The translations under genes were made by a program, and so were the position numbers. From a virus, in IMG/VR virus record IMGVR_UViG_3300034012_002112, positions 1 to 58,647 of that record: 58,647 nt of DNA; one strand, written 5' to 3'. Shown here in pieces: positions 1-7,959 of this stretch (position 1 is the first letter of the stretch; the number at the start of each line of letters is the position of its first letter). Under the pieces are notes generated by a model that saw nothing but the letters and a program-made list of their open reading frames with translations, did not search any database and had not been told where the DNA came from.

Positions 1-1
1 T

Positions 2-160
2 GGTTCAGGTGGTGACCGGGTTTTTGTTGAAACCAGTCAGACCGTCACTACGTCCTACACGCTCACCAGTGGCTACAACGCCATTACTGCCACCCCACTC
101 ACGGTGGCCTCAGGTGTCACAGTAACCGTGCCATCTGGTGCTGCATGGGTTCTTGTTTGA
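2..160 (+). CDS. Tail structural protein, C-terminal fragment
   Basis: This is the last 52 codons of a gene that enters from the left edge and ends in TGA. The residues read GDRVFVETSQTVTTSYTLTSG followed by NAITATPLTVASGVTVTVPSG, a small beta-rich ending that is common at the C-terminus of marine phage tail-fiber and appendage proteins. It lies 11 bases before the next tail-fiber gene on the same strand, so it is probably part of the same late operon. The start and most of the protein are outside the window. Confidence 0.7.
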   Translation, partial: GSGGDRVFVETSQTVTTSYTLTSGYNAITATPLTVASGVTVTVPSGAAWVLV

Positions 161-171
161 GGAATTGAAAA

Positions 172-1212
172 ATGCCAGTCATTATTAACGGAAGTACAGG
201 TATCTCGGGCGTTGATGGTTCCGCTGGTACTCCTGCATTCCAAGGGTCTGATGCCAATACCGGTATCCGTTTTGGTACTGATATTGTTTCGTTGGTGACT
301 GGTGGTAGTGATCGTTTATATATCGATAGTTCTGGGAGGTTGGGTGTAGGGACCACCTCTTCTCCTGTTGGCGCCTCCATTCGTTTAACGCTTGATAACT
401 CAAACGGTGGTGGAATTGAGTTAGTTGCAGCTAATAATGGTGGCGCCGCACTTGTTCCATCTGCTGGTGGCGGTCTTCAATTTTATACACACACTGGCGC
501 AATTGGTTCTGAATCTTACTCCGAACGTGTTCGCATTGATAGCTCTGGCAGGCTAGGTATTGGCACCGGTTCTCCTGGCGCTGCAACGCATATTGTTCAA
601 GGAAGTGCGGGAGTTGATACTTTTTATGCACAAAATAGCGCAAGTAATAATGTTATTAGGCTTCAATCAGCAACTTCTACGGATAATTATGTTGATTTTT
701 ATGCAGGAGCAAGCAGTGGTAATCTAATCATCCGTGGAGCTGGAACTGAACGCGTTCGGATTGACAGCTCCGGCAGGTTGTTAATTGGCACGTCTTCGAC
801 TTCCACATCACATCTTCTTCAAGTAGCAGGACCAACTCTTACTAGCTGGTTTGCCTGTGATACCAAGGCTGACAACAATATACCAGCTTCAACAACAAAT
901 GTTTTAACAATTAGCGGCTCTAGCAGCGTAATGATAAAAGTCTATATTCAGGTTTATTTTTCCGCAAACGCTGCTTTGAACGCATTCTTTGATTACGATA
1001 TTCTCACCGCAGACACAGGTGGAGCTGGTGGAGGAGCAACAATTCGTCAAACCCTCAATGAATCAGTCGGTAGTTTCCAAGTTTCAACTGGAGACTTTGC
1101 TGTTACACGGTCAGCTAATACTGTGACAATTACATATACAAATCAAGCATCTGGCGAGAACGGTATCATTTGGCGAGTTGCCGGACTTTTCAACTCATTA
1201 TCTATTACCTAA
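172..1212 (+). CDS. Tail-fiber-like protein with IDSSGR repeats
   Basis: A 346-residue protein built from repeats of the form (S/T)ER(V/L)RIDSSGRL-(G/L)-IGT, seen near residues 45-60, 117-132 and 196-210, separated by Ser/Thr/Gly-rich beta segments. This architecture is typical of phage distal tail fibers and suggests a beta-rich fibrous fold. The last third, from about residue 215, is different and may be a receptor-binding head (inference). It has no S74 chaperone, unlike the next gene. The start is preceded by GAGGAA. It is the first of three consecutive fiber-type genes. Confidence 0.8.
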   Translation: MPVIINGSTGISGVDGSAGTPAFQGSDANTGIRFGTDIVSLVTGGSDRLYIDSSGRLGVGTTSSPVGASIRLTLDNSNGGGIELVAANNGGAALVPSAGGGLQFYTHTGAIGSESYSERVRIDSSGRLGIGTGSPGAATHIVQGSAGVDTFYAQNSASNNVIRLQSATSTDNYVDFYAGASSGNLIIRGAGTERVRIDSSGRLLIGTSSTSTSHLLQVAGPTLTSWFACDTKADNNIPASTTNVLTISGSSSVMIKVYIQVYFSANAALNAFFDYDILTADTGGAGGGATIRQTLNESVGSFQVSTGDFAVTRSANTVTITYTNQASGENGIIWRVAGLFNSLSIT

Positions 1213-1282
1213 GCCTCGTAGGTTTACTCACTTCCATGGCAAACACAAGCATTTTATACTGGCAATATAAAGGTAGGAACTA

Positions 1283-2623
1283 ATGGCTAAAGTTCGGATT
1301 AATGGGGATACCTCTGGTTACATTGAATTAGCTTCCCCTGCTGCTGCTGGATCTAACACCATTACCCTTCCGTCAAGTAACGGTAGTGCTAACCAGCTGC
1401 TTAAAAACAGTGGTACAGCTGGGACCCTAGCCTGGTCTACACTCACTGAAGATTCCAGTGGGAACTTAAGCGTTGACAGTGGGACGTTATATGTAGATGC
1501 AAGTAATAACAGGGTGGGTATCGGGACTACGAGTCCACGTAATGTTTTAGATGTAAACGGAACGATCTATGTTGCTGGTGGTAATCAAATTCAAATTACA
1601 GGTAGTGGTGGAACAACTGGTCTTCAATTAATTGGCCAAGATGCAGCTGAATCTGTAATTGGCACAATGAGTGCGCAAGCACTTGCCATAAGAACTAATT
1701 CTACGGAACGTCTTCGTATTGATAGTTCCGGCAGACTTTTAATAGGTACATCCAATAGTCCTACGCAACCTCAAGGTCAATATGGCCTTTTAGTTGTTCA
1801 AGGGTACGCAGGAAGTTCCACTGGAGAAGGTATTGTTTCTATTCAACGTGGATTAGGCGCCGCATCAATTGCTTCTGGTGGCGATATAGGCAGGCTTGTT
1901 TTTGGTGATAGTGCAGGTAATACCTTTGCAGGTATTTTTGTACTAGCTGATGCGACACCTGGTGCAGGTGATTATCCCGGACGGTTGATGTTTGCGACAA
2001 CTGGGGATGGAGCATCTACTCCGACAGAGCGGTTTAGGATTAATAATGGCGGCACGCTATACAGCGCAAATAACAGCGTTAGCCTTGGGACCGAAACAGC
2101 CGTAATGTCTGGTGGTGGACGCTTTACTGTCCACGGAGATTTCTTTAACTCCACTGCGGGCGCGGCTTTTAGCACCACTAATGACAGCACTGGTGCTATC
2201 TATATGCAATTTGGTAATTCGGCAGGAACCAGAATTGGAAGTATTACACGAGCGTCTTCAACATCTATTTCGTTTAGCTCAACCTCTGATTATCGTTTAA
2301 AAGAAAATGTCAAAGATGTAAAAAATGCGCTTGAAATAGTAAAGCAAATTCGTCCGGTAACTTTTAATTTTATTGGACACAAAGATGAACACAGTACAGG
2401 TTTTATTGCACATGAGTTACAGCAAATCATACCTGAAGCCGTAAGTGGTACAAAAGACGGTATCTATCCAGACGGAACTCCAAATTATCAAGGAATTGAC
2501 CAATCTAAATTGGTTCCTTTTCTCACTGCCGCATTGCAAGAATCAATCCAACGTATTGAACAATTAGAAACCTTGAACGCTTCGTTTGAAGCACGTCTTG
2601 CTGCCCTGGAGGTGAAGCCATGA
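1283..2623 (+). CDS. Tail fiber with C-terminal S74 intramolecular chaperone
   Basis: A 446-residue fiber protein. The first 330 residues carry the same RIDSSGRLLIGT-type repeats as its neighbours. The C-terminus matches the peptidase S74 chaperone pattern: DYRLKENV, then a VKQIRPVTFNF segment, then TGFIAHELQQIIPEAV, and a terminal helix with coiled-coil character (QESIQRIEQLETLNASFEARLAAL). In this family the domain trimerises the fiber and then cuts itself off before the Ser/DYRLKENV junction. The start overlaps an upstream TAA (TAATG), and the stop overlaps the next gene in ATGA. Confidence 0.88.
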   Translation: MAKVRINGDTSGYIELASPAAAGSNTITLPSSNGSANQLLKNSGTAGTLAWSTLTEDSSGNLSVDSGTLYVDASNNRVGIGTTSPRNVLDVNGTIYVAGGNQIQITGSGGTTGLQLIGQDAAESVIGTMSAQALAIRTNSTERLRIDSSGRLLIGTSNSPTQPQGQYGLLVVQGYAGSSTGEGIVSIQRGLGAASIASGGDIGRLVFGDSAGNTFAGIFVLADATPGAGDYPGRLMFATTGDGASTPTERFRINNGGTLYSANNSVSLGTETAVMSGGGRFTVHGDFFNSTAGAAFSTTNDSTGAIYMQFGNSAGTRIGSITRASSTSISFSSTSDYRLKENVKDVKNALEIVKQIRPVTFNFIGHKDEHSTGFIAHELQQIIPEAVSGTKDGIYPDGTPNYQGIDQSKLVPFLTAALQESIQRIEQLETLNASFEARLAALEVKP

Positions 2624-3843
2624 GTACCCTTAAAGTCATCCAAATTCAGCACCCAAGTGCTGCCTCTGCTGCTCTCACCCTAGATGCCAGCGGTAACCTT
2701 AGTACCAGTGGTACCCTCACCTTCCCTGCAGGTTCAGCTTCCTCTCCCTCTATTCAAGCCACTGGTGACCCAAACACCGGACTCTTTTTTCCAGCAGCTG
2801 ATACCATCGCATTTGCAGAAGGTGGTACCGAAGTATTAAGGATTGACAGCTCTGGTCGGGTTGGTATTGGTACCAGCGCCCCATCAAACACTCTTCATGT
2901 ATCAGGCACAGCAGGAACTCCTGTTGTGTTTGAACGCACTAATACAACTGGAACTTTCCTTGCATTAAAAGACAGTACAAGCCAAACATTCATTGGTAAT
3001 ACCAATGGTGTGTTTTCTATTCAAACCCCAGGAAGTTCTTATTCAGATAAATTTGTTGTCACTTCTGGTGGTTTAGTTGGAATCGGGACCAGCAGTCCAA
3101 ATAAACCGTTGCAAATTTACAGCGGCTCTGTAGATTCTGAAATACGGTTACAAACAAACTCTGGAACTGAACAAAATGCATATATTACACTTCGCAATAG
3201 TGGAGGAAAATTAGATATTTATTCTGTTAATAGTGACATTGCTTTAAATCCTGGGAACAGTGTTGCAGCTACATTTAAAGCTGATGGAAAGGTCGGAATT
3301 GGAACTGCTAGTCCTAGTGTAAAACTTGAAATTTCAGGCGCAGCAAATCAAAATGAAATTCGCAGTGTAGATGGAACCATTAATTCTCAGTGGTATCAAG
3401 ACAATAATGGATACGCTATTTTTGGAACATTTAGCAATCACCCTCAAGTATTTAGAACTAATGGTTCAGAAAGATTAAGAATACCTGCGGCAGGAGGATT
3501 TTGTATTGGCAGTAGCACAAGTCCAAATTCGTTAACAGCGACTTCCGGCATCCGTTTAGGAGGAAGTACTATAGCTAGTTATGATTTTATCAATGTAACC
3601 ACAACACCTGTAACCATTGCTAATGGTGTAGGCATTGGCGGTTTTGGTTTTGTGCAAGCTTACAATACAAGCAGTGGAGCTCAATATACAGGAATCATTA
3701 TGTGGAGAGCTGGCGTTGTAGCTGTAATCTCTGAATCTAACGCTCTGGGATTTGGTTTAACTTATTCTGTATCAGGTTCTACTTTACGCCTGCAAACGGC
3801 AAGCGGTACAGTAACAGGTAGCATCATTAGCCTTGCTAGTTAA
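2620..3843 (+). CDS. Tail-fiber-like protein with IDSSGR/GIGT repeats
   Basis: A 407-residue fiber protein starting in an ATGA overlap with the preceding S74 fiber. It begins MSTLKVIQIQHPSAASAALTL and contains PNTGLFFPAADTIAFAEGG followed by LRIDSSGRVGIGT, with degenerate copies (GGLVGIGTSSP, DGKVGIGTASP, SERLRIPAAGGFCIG). There is no S74 domain. The C-terminal 110 residues are beta-rich and may form a tip domain. Together with the two preceding genes it forms a set of related fibers that probably arose by duplication. Confidence 0.8.
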   Translation: MSTLKVIQIQHPSAASAALTLDASGNLSTSGTLTFPAGSASSPSIQATGDPNTGLFFPAADTIAFAEGGTEVLRIDSSGRVGIGTSAPSNTLHVSGTAGTPVVFERTNTTGTFLALKDSTSQTFIGNTNGVFSIQTPGSSYSDKFVVTSGGLVGIGTSSPNKPLQIYSGSVDSEIRLQTNSGTEQNAYITLRNSGGKLDIYSVNSDIALNPGNSVAATFKADGKVGIGTASPSVKLEISGAANQNEIRSVDGTINSQWYQDNNGYAIFGTFSNHPQVFRTNGSERLRIPAAGGFCIGSSTSPNSLTATSGIRLGGSTIASYDFINVTTTPVTIANGVGIGGFGFVQAYNTSSGAQYTGIIMWRAGVVAVISESNALGFGLTYSVSGSTLRLQTASGTVTGSIISLAS

Positions 3844-3853
3844 TACATAAACA

Positions 3854-4966
3854 ATGACAATAAAACTTGCGGATGCTGCTGAGTTTTATAAGGGACTGCA
3901 ACATCAGGTAGATGCCTGGAACTGGTTGCAATCTCAGTTGACTCCTGAACAGCTCAGTGAGTTTGCAACTAAGTACCGTAATGCTCCAGATGATTTCCCT
4001 AATACCTGGGATGGGGTGATTGCTGCTGCTAAAAAAGCTGGTGCTAAATTCCCAGAATGCGTGGCAGCTCAGTGGTACGTTGAAAGTGCCCAAGGAAAAC
4101 ATGTATCGTGCACCCATAATTACTTCGGCATCAAATCAAAAGATGGCGAGGGGTGTTATGTCACCACCAAGGAATTTGTCGGTGGTAAAGAGATTGAGAT
4201 CAAGGATTGGTTCAAGCGTTTCGATAACTTGTATGCCTGCGTGGACTACCTGGTCAGCAGGTGGTACAAAGATTTCAACGGGTATCAAGGCGTTAACCGT
4301 GCCAAAACACGCAATGAGTGCGCCCAACTTCTGAAAGAAGAGGGTTACGCGACAGATCCTGTATATGTAACCAAACTAATCCAGGTAATGGATCGTCAGA
4401 CCCAGGTGCCGGATGCCAATGAACCTGATGTCATCAATCAAAAGATCCTGCCTGTTCCTTATGAGTACCAGCTGGATAACCAATCGGGTAAAGGGTATCG
4501 CGAATGCTTCTCGTCAACCTGTGCCATGATCGCACGTTATTACGGGAAGGTTAAAAACGATGATGAGTACAACAAGATCCGAGCTAAGTACGGTGACACC
4601 ACCAACAAGGATGCTCAGCTCGGAGCCCTGAGGGAGCTGGGACTCAACGCCAAGTTCATCACCAATGGGAATGCCGCCTTACTGGAAAATGAGATCCGCA
4701 ATGGCAGGCCTGTTGCCGTTGGTTGGCTGCATAAAGGAACCGTCTCCTACCCAACAGGTGGGGGTCACTGGACCTGCTGTATTGGGTTCACACCCGATGC
4801 GTTTGTCTTCCATGACCCCAACGGAGAAGCAGACATGGTGAATGGCGGTTACGTTAGCAATGACCGCAAAGCAGGAACTGCAGTTAAATACAGCAAGAAA
4901 AATTGGTTACGGCGATGGGAATGCGACGGAAAAAACACAGGTTGGGCCATCCTGGTAAGCAAGTGA
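3854..4966 (+). CDS. Bifunctional lysin: glucosaminidase plus C39-like peptidase
   Basis: A 370-residue enzyme with two domains. Residues 45-180 look like an endo-beta-N-acetylglucosaminidase domain, with the likely catalytic Glu77 in QWYVESAQG and the later HNYFGIKS segment. Residues 195-370 look like a papain-like C39-type peptidase, with Gln206, Cys219 (GYRECFSS), His305 (GGGHWTCC) and Asp321 (FHDPNG) in the expected order. It could be a tail-tip enzyme opening the wall on entry or the endolysin. No signal peptide is visible. It follows the fibers directly, which favours a role in the virion (inference). Confidence 0.82.
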   Translation: MTIKLADAAEFYKGLQHQVDAWNWLQSQLTPEQLSEFATKYRNAPDDFPNTWDGVIAAAKKAGAKFPECVAAQWYVESAQGKHVSCTHNYFGIKSKDGEGCYVTTKEFVGGKEIEIKDWFKRFDNLYACVDYLVSRWYKDFNGYQGVNRAKTRNECAQLLKEEGYATDPVYVTKLIQVMDRQTQVPDANEPDVINQKILPVPYEYQLDNQSGKGYRECFSSTCAMIARYYGKVKNDDEYNKIRAKYGDTTNKDAQLGALRELGLNAKFITNGNAALLENEIRNGRPVAVGWLHKGTVSYPTGGGHWTCCIGFTPDAFVFHDPNGEADMVNGGYVSNDRKAGTAVKYSKKNWLRRWECDGKNTGWAILVSK

Positions 4967-5124
4967 AGAACTACAAGGAACCACACATCCGCGTCAACAT
5001 CTGCTGGGAGTTAGGAGAAGAAAGAAAATGCGTCACCCTCGACAAGAGCGACGCATATAAAACCCGTGAGTGGGTTGAAAATAATGATGGTGTGGTCTAT
5101 TGGTTTCAGGCGCTACCTAATTAG
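4963..5124 (+). CDS. Small conserved phage protein (53 aa)
   Basis: The start is a GTG in a GTGA overlap with the stop of the lysin gene, which sets translational coupling. The product has 53 residues, acidic and basic mixed, with a C-terminal REWVENNDGVVYWFQALPN. The family is not recognised. Position after a lysin suggests a lysis or virion accessory role, but nothing in the sequence proves it. Its stop overlaps the stop of the convergent gene at 5121. Confidence 0.55.
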   Translation: MKNYKEPHIRVNICWELGEERKCVTLDKSDAYKTREWVENNDGVVYWFQALPN

Positions 5125-5285
5125 CGTTGCTTAGCGCGGCCAATCACCAGGGCACCGATCTCGATCAGACGGTACAGCTTGCGAGCAAGCTGATCATCCT
5201 TGGGGGTCGGAGTCAGGGCGCAGATAGCAGAGCACGCCGCATGAACGGCTAGTGCTACTTCAAGATACTCATTAAGTTTGTGCAT
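5121..5285 (-). CDS. Small conserved helical protein (54 aa)
   Basis: A 54-residue ORF beginning MHKLNEYLEVALAVHAACSA and ending with a helix of LARKLYRLIEIGALVIGRAK type. The start has an excellent Shine-Dalgarno GGGAG five to six bases upstream. The TPTPKDD linker followed by this amphipathic helix resembles small conserved proteins of many marine phages, with no known function. It is the last gene of the leftmost minus-strand group and meets the plus-strand tail operon tail to tail. Confidence 0.72.
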   Translation of the reverse strand: MHKLNEYLEVALAVHAACSAICALTPTPKDDQLARKLYRLIEIGALVIGRAKQR

Positions 5286-5303
5286 GGGAATCTCCCGTTT
5301 CTT

Positions 5304-5804
5304 TTATTCTATGATCCTTGGTTTATAGATATAGAAAGATTTCGTACTTGTATCAATATCAGATAACAGGTTTGGATCATGGCGATCAATCCACTTCTGC
5401 CATATCCTCATCTGCTTTTCTGCTTTAGCTGATTCACAACGGAAGCAAAGCATGTCACCAGCTGGTATCTGCTCCAGCCATACGTACAACTGACGCATTG
5501 CAATAGCATTGGCCCTGGTACCACCAAACCCACTCAGGTATTGATCAAATTGCTGAACACGTTTACGCCTGGTGCGCCGTGACAACCAATCGTTAATCTG
5601 TCGCCGGCTTTTGCCAGCGGCCAAACTGGCCATCCATACGTAATTTTTCCCAGTACACAGCCATGGAATCAGCCTCGTCACTATTAGATGACCTTGATCC
5701 GTCTTGGTTGTCGTTACGATTTTGTGACGAGTAATTCGCTTGCATTTTTTCTTTTTCTTTTTAAGTAAGGAAGAGAACGTGTTTAGATGTCGTAGATCCG
5801 ACAC
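5304..5804 (-). CDS. Conserved hypothetical protein
   Basis: An ORF of 166 codons. The well-formed part starts near residue 43 (RLIPWLCTGKNYVWMASLAAG) and includes KSRRQINDWLSRR and RCESAKAEKQMRIWQKW. The N-terminal stretch is a lysine run and low in complexity, so the true start may be a GTG at the VTRLIPW position rather than the ATG at 5804. The first 20 bases overlap the end of the next upstream gene. The protein is basic and Trp-rich. Function is unknown. Confidence 0.6.
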   Translation of the reverse strand: MSDLRHLNTFSSLLKKKKKKCKRITRHKIVTTTKTDQGHLIVTRLIPWLCTGKNYVWMASLAAGKSRRQINDWLSRRTRRKRVQQFDQYLSGFGGTRANAIAMRQLYVWLEQIPAGDMLCFRCESAKAEKQMRIWQKWIDRHDPNLLSDIDTSTKSFYIYKPRIIE

Positions 5805-5914
5805 TGGCTGGCACCAGGATTTTCTTCACAATAGCGACGGAAATTTTCAGTCGGTGACATATAGATACACCGTTTGAAAAACTTGCAAACAAACCAGTTG
5901 TAGAAACGCATCAT
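5783..5914 (-). CDS. Small Cys-containing conserved protein (43 aa)
   Basis: A 43-residue ORF reading MMRFYNWFVCKFFKRCIYM then SPTENFRRYCEENPGASQC. The start overlaps the stop of the upstream gene (ATGA, with a second ATG next to it). Four cysteines and the NFRRYCEENP segment suggest a conserved, folded mini-protein, possibly metal-binding or disulfide-bonded. I recall this type from cyanobacterial viruses but cannot give it a function. Confidence 0.65.
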   Translation of the reverse strand: MMRFYNWFVCKFFKRCIYMSPTENFRRYCEENPGASQCRIYDI

Positions 5915-6636
5915 GGTCGTGTTGCCAATGGGATAAATACATCTGGAAACTTGTCATCCGGTGGATGCTCACGGTTCCAGGCTGCCTCCCATTCCGAGAG
6001 GGAGTGCTCGTGTTCTTCAAAGCCAGTGAAAGTATCCGACAGGTCACACAAGATCAGGTCAGTGCCATCCTCCAGGAGAAAGAACGAGAAGTCCTCCAGG
6101 ATCAGGAACGGACTGATGTCAGCAACTTCAATCACAATGCCCAGGGAATAATCCAAGGGCTCGTTGCGCGTGGAGGATACACACAGGAGGTAACTACCGA
6201 TTTCCAGTGGGAAGTACAGGTCGTTACCAAGATCAACACGGTTGGGGTTGAAGTTGTTGTAGAAGTATGAGCCAGCATCCATCACGTGACCAACGTATGG
6301 GTAATACGTTTGACCATTGGTATTGACAGCTGAGATACTGTCTTGATCGAAAATCATCCTCCCCTGGATCGGGTTGAGGTTGAGATCGTACGCAGAAACC
6401 TGGATGTAGTTAGGGCGCGGACCACCTTTACGAGTAATAATCCACGCCGGGGTTGTTAAGTTGATCTGAAACCAATGGTTCATGGTGCCGCCACCATAAC
6501 CATTCAGACCAACAGTGTATTCTGGGCCTAATTTACCTGTCAGATAGCGCAACGAAGTTTGGTTGAAAGAACCAAGAACAAGCGGATTAGTTTTTGTTCT
6601 CTGTCGTTGACTAGCTTGATTCGAAAATCTAGCCAC
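5911..6636 (-). CDS. Putative structural or appendage protein
   Basis: A 241-residue protein with a beta-rich middle: TGKLGPEYTVGLNGYGGGTMN, ITRKGGPRPNYIQVSAYDLN, and PLEIGSYLLCVSSTRNEPLDY. The C-terminal 70 residues are acidic and probably helical or disordered (FEEHEHSLSEWEAAWNREHPPDD). The sandwich-like pattern resembles carbohydrate-binding or virion decoration proteins, but no family is certain. It is transcribed away from the tail operon, followed immediately by two tiny genes. Confidence 0.55.
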   Translation of the reverse strand: MARFSNQASQRQRTKTNPLVLGSFNQTSLRYLTGKLGPEYTVGLNGYGGGTMNHWFQINLTTPAWIITRKGGPRPNYIQVSAYDLNLNPIQGRMIFDQDSISAVNTNGQTYYPYVGHVMDAGSYFYNNFNPNRVDLGNDLYFPLEIGSYLLCVSSTRNEPLDYSLGIVIEVADISPFLILEDFSFFLLEDGTDLILCDLSDTFTGFEEHEHSLSEWEAAWNREHPPDDKFPDVFIPLATRP

Positions 6637-6656
6637 TTCTACACAACAATCTTTAT

Positions 6657-7325
6657 TTATTCATTGTACTCTGGTCGATCTTTTACGTATTGAGAATTGG
6701 TAATAGCATTCTTGAACTCACGTTCTATTACCGGTCTAATACCAGACTCACGTTGAGACTGCCGGTTGTAGAGCATCAGTTTCTCTGCCTTGAATTCTAC
6801 CTCTAGGGGATTGATCGTCTGTGGTGGATACGTACGGTTAAAGCTGGACACCATATGTAGTGGGTTGCCGCACCTTGGGTTGTTACACAGACGGGTCACC
6901 ACCAACGCACCAACATCACCCCAAGCGCACTGGTAAAGCGCCTTGTGGACATTGACGTTTTCAGACTTCTGCTTGCTGTAGTGCGAGCGGTAGGAAGGTA
7001 GGCACACTCTCTTGGGGGTAGCACCACCAGGGGATTCGATCTCCCAGCAGTCTTCCGGGAAACCAATCGCCACCTTTTTCCAGAGCTTGGCGTATTTGGT
7101 CTTGTATTCACCTGTGACGTAGTTGATGTCGAACCCACAGACGTTGCTCAGGATCTTCTTGGCGCACTCATAGCACCAGTGGTGGGTGGAGTCCCGGATC
7201 ACATGGCCGTGTAGGCATGGGTGCCCCCGGTAGTACCCAAGGAGATTCAACTGAGACTCAGTGAGATTCTCAATGCACTGGACGTGACGGAACTGAGGGT
7301 TCCCGCTTTCAATCAAATTTGCCAT
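6657..7325 (-). CDS. HNH-type endonuclease with N-terminal zinc ribbon
   Basis: A 222-residue protein. An N-terminal GHPCLHGHVIRDSTHHWCYEC segment looks like a zinc-binding knuckle. The middle carries a variant HNH nuclease pattern: NVHKALYQCAWGDVG, then VTRLCNNPRCGNPLHMV, where the CNNPRCGNPLH motif is typical of a phage HNH subgroup. It may be a free-standing homing nuclease or a packaging or replication nuclease. It starts one base after the end of a second HNH-like gene. Confidence 0.7.
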   Translation of the reverse strand: MANLIESGNPQFRHVQCIENLTESQLNLLGYYRGHPCLHGHVIRDSTHHWCYECAKKILSNVCGFDINYVTGEYKTKYAKLWKKVAIGFPEDCWEIESPGGATPKRVCLPSYRSHYSKQKSENVNVHKALYQCAWGDVGALVVTRLCNNPRCGNPLHMVSSFNRTYPPQTINPLEVEFKAEKLMLYNRQSQRESGIRPVIEREFKNAITNSQYVKDRPEYNE

Positions 7326-7326
7326 C

Positions 7327-7686
7327 TCAATACCAGTCCGATTTACGACGATTGCGACGAGTTGGTGGTTTTACGGTTTTGCGCTGCTCAAGCCACATGT
7401 CAGCAGGCAGCGAATCCCTGGGACGGTCATCGGGACGTAGTACGTCCGCATTACCTGGGTCCTGGCCGGTACGCAGGTAGTACACAACGCGGTGAGCGTG
7501 GAACTTCTGCCCCCACAGCGATACCACGTAGTACCTCTTGTGGTGTTCCAGGTACCCAGCCATCTGCCCAGCTGCATGGCGGCCTGTGGTGTTAACCCAC
7601 TCCAGACCACTGGGGTAGTCATCGGTGAGCTTGACCTTTTGCCTGAGTTCCTCCAGGGGAGGAAGGGGTCTGTACTGCCTGGCCAT
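7327..7686 (-). CDS. Degenerate HNH-like protein
   Basis: A 119-residue protein with the front half of an HNH_3-type fold: a YPSGLEWVN segment, then YYVVSLWGQKFHAHRVVYYL and RTGQDPGNADVLRPD. The family normally continues with a VDH-type motif and an asparagine-containing loop. Here the sequence reads NADVLRPDDRPRDS, so a key His and the Asn are missing. It may keep DNA binding without cutting, or be decayed. It is the first gene downstream of the noncoding gap at 7687-7959. Confidence 0.55.
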   Translation of the reverse strand: MARQYRPLPPLEELRQKVKLTDDYPSGLEWVNTTGRHAAGQMAGYLEHHKRYYVVSLWGQKFHAHRVVYYLRTGQDPGNADVLRPDDRPRDSLPADMWLEQRKTVKPPTRRNRRKSDWY

Positions 7687-7862
7687 GGCGGGAATGTGTG
7701 CAGAGTTAGGGACTTTACCATATGTTTTATCTTTCTATAGAGTAAATAACAGTGTGATCAGAGTGTAATTTACTCTATGTAAGGGTGGGAAGGGGCCTAA
7801 AGTCCGAATCACTGCACATACACCTGAGTCTCACCCTGAGACCTTGATACACCTGTACTTTC

Positions 7863-7891
7863 ATGCCTTCATGCCTTCGTGCCTTCGTGCC
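7863..7891. repeat. Tandem octamer repeat
   Basis: Three and a half copies of RTGCCTTC in direct tandem (two ATGCCTTC, then GTGCCTTC and GTGCC). It lies inside the 273-base gap 7687-7959, which otherwise holds AT-rich sequence and the terminator at 7904. Such repeats arise by slippage, so copy number may vary between isolates. No coding potential is seen here on the minus strand. Confidence 0.75.
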
Positions 7892-7903
7892 GCACCAACG
7901 CAC

Positions 7904-7930
7904 AAAAAAGCCCCTGCCGAAGCAGAGGCC
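7904..7930 (-). terminator. Rho-independent terminator after glycosyltransferase
   Basis: Read on the minus strand: GCCTCTGC, loop TTCG, GCAGGGGC, followed by six T. The stem has eight pairs with one G-T wobble and the very stable UUCG tetraloop. It lies 30 bases after the stop of the glycosyltransferase gene and should end the transcript from the primase-speD-glycosyltransferase group. Confidence 0.92.
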
Positions 7931-7959
7931 ATTCCCCACAGGTTTCGTCCCCATGCACC

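Noticed and set aside
1236-1283. A 15-residue ORF MANTSILYWQYKGRN ending in TAATG with the next fiber start
   Set aside because: The overlap is of the kind used for coupling, but the ORF is too short to judge and could arise by chance. It is left out as a gene, although it might be a leader peptide.
172-3843. IDSSGR repeat DNA as a mobile repeat
   Set aside because: The repeated units are coding, in frame and vary at silent sites, so they reflect protein repeats and not a mobile or noncoding repeat.
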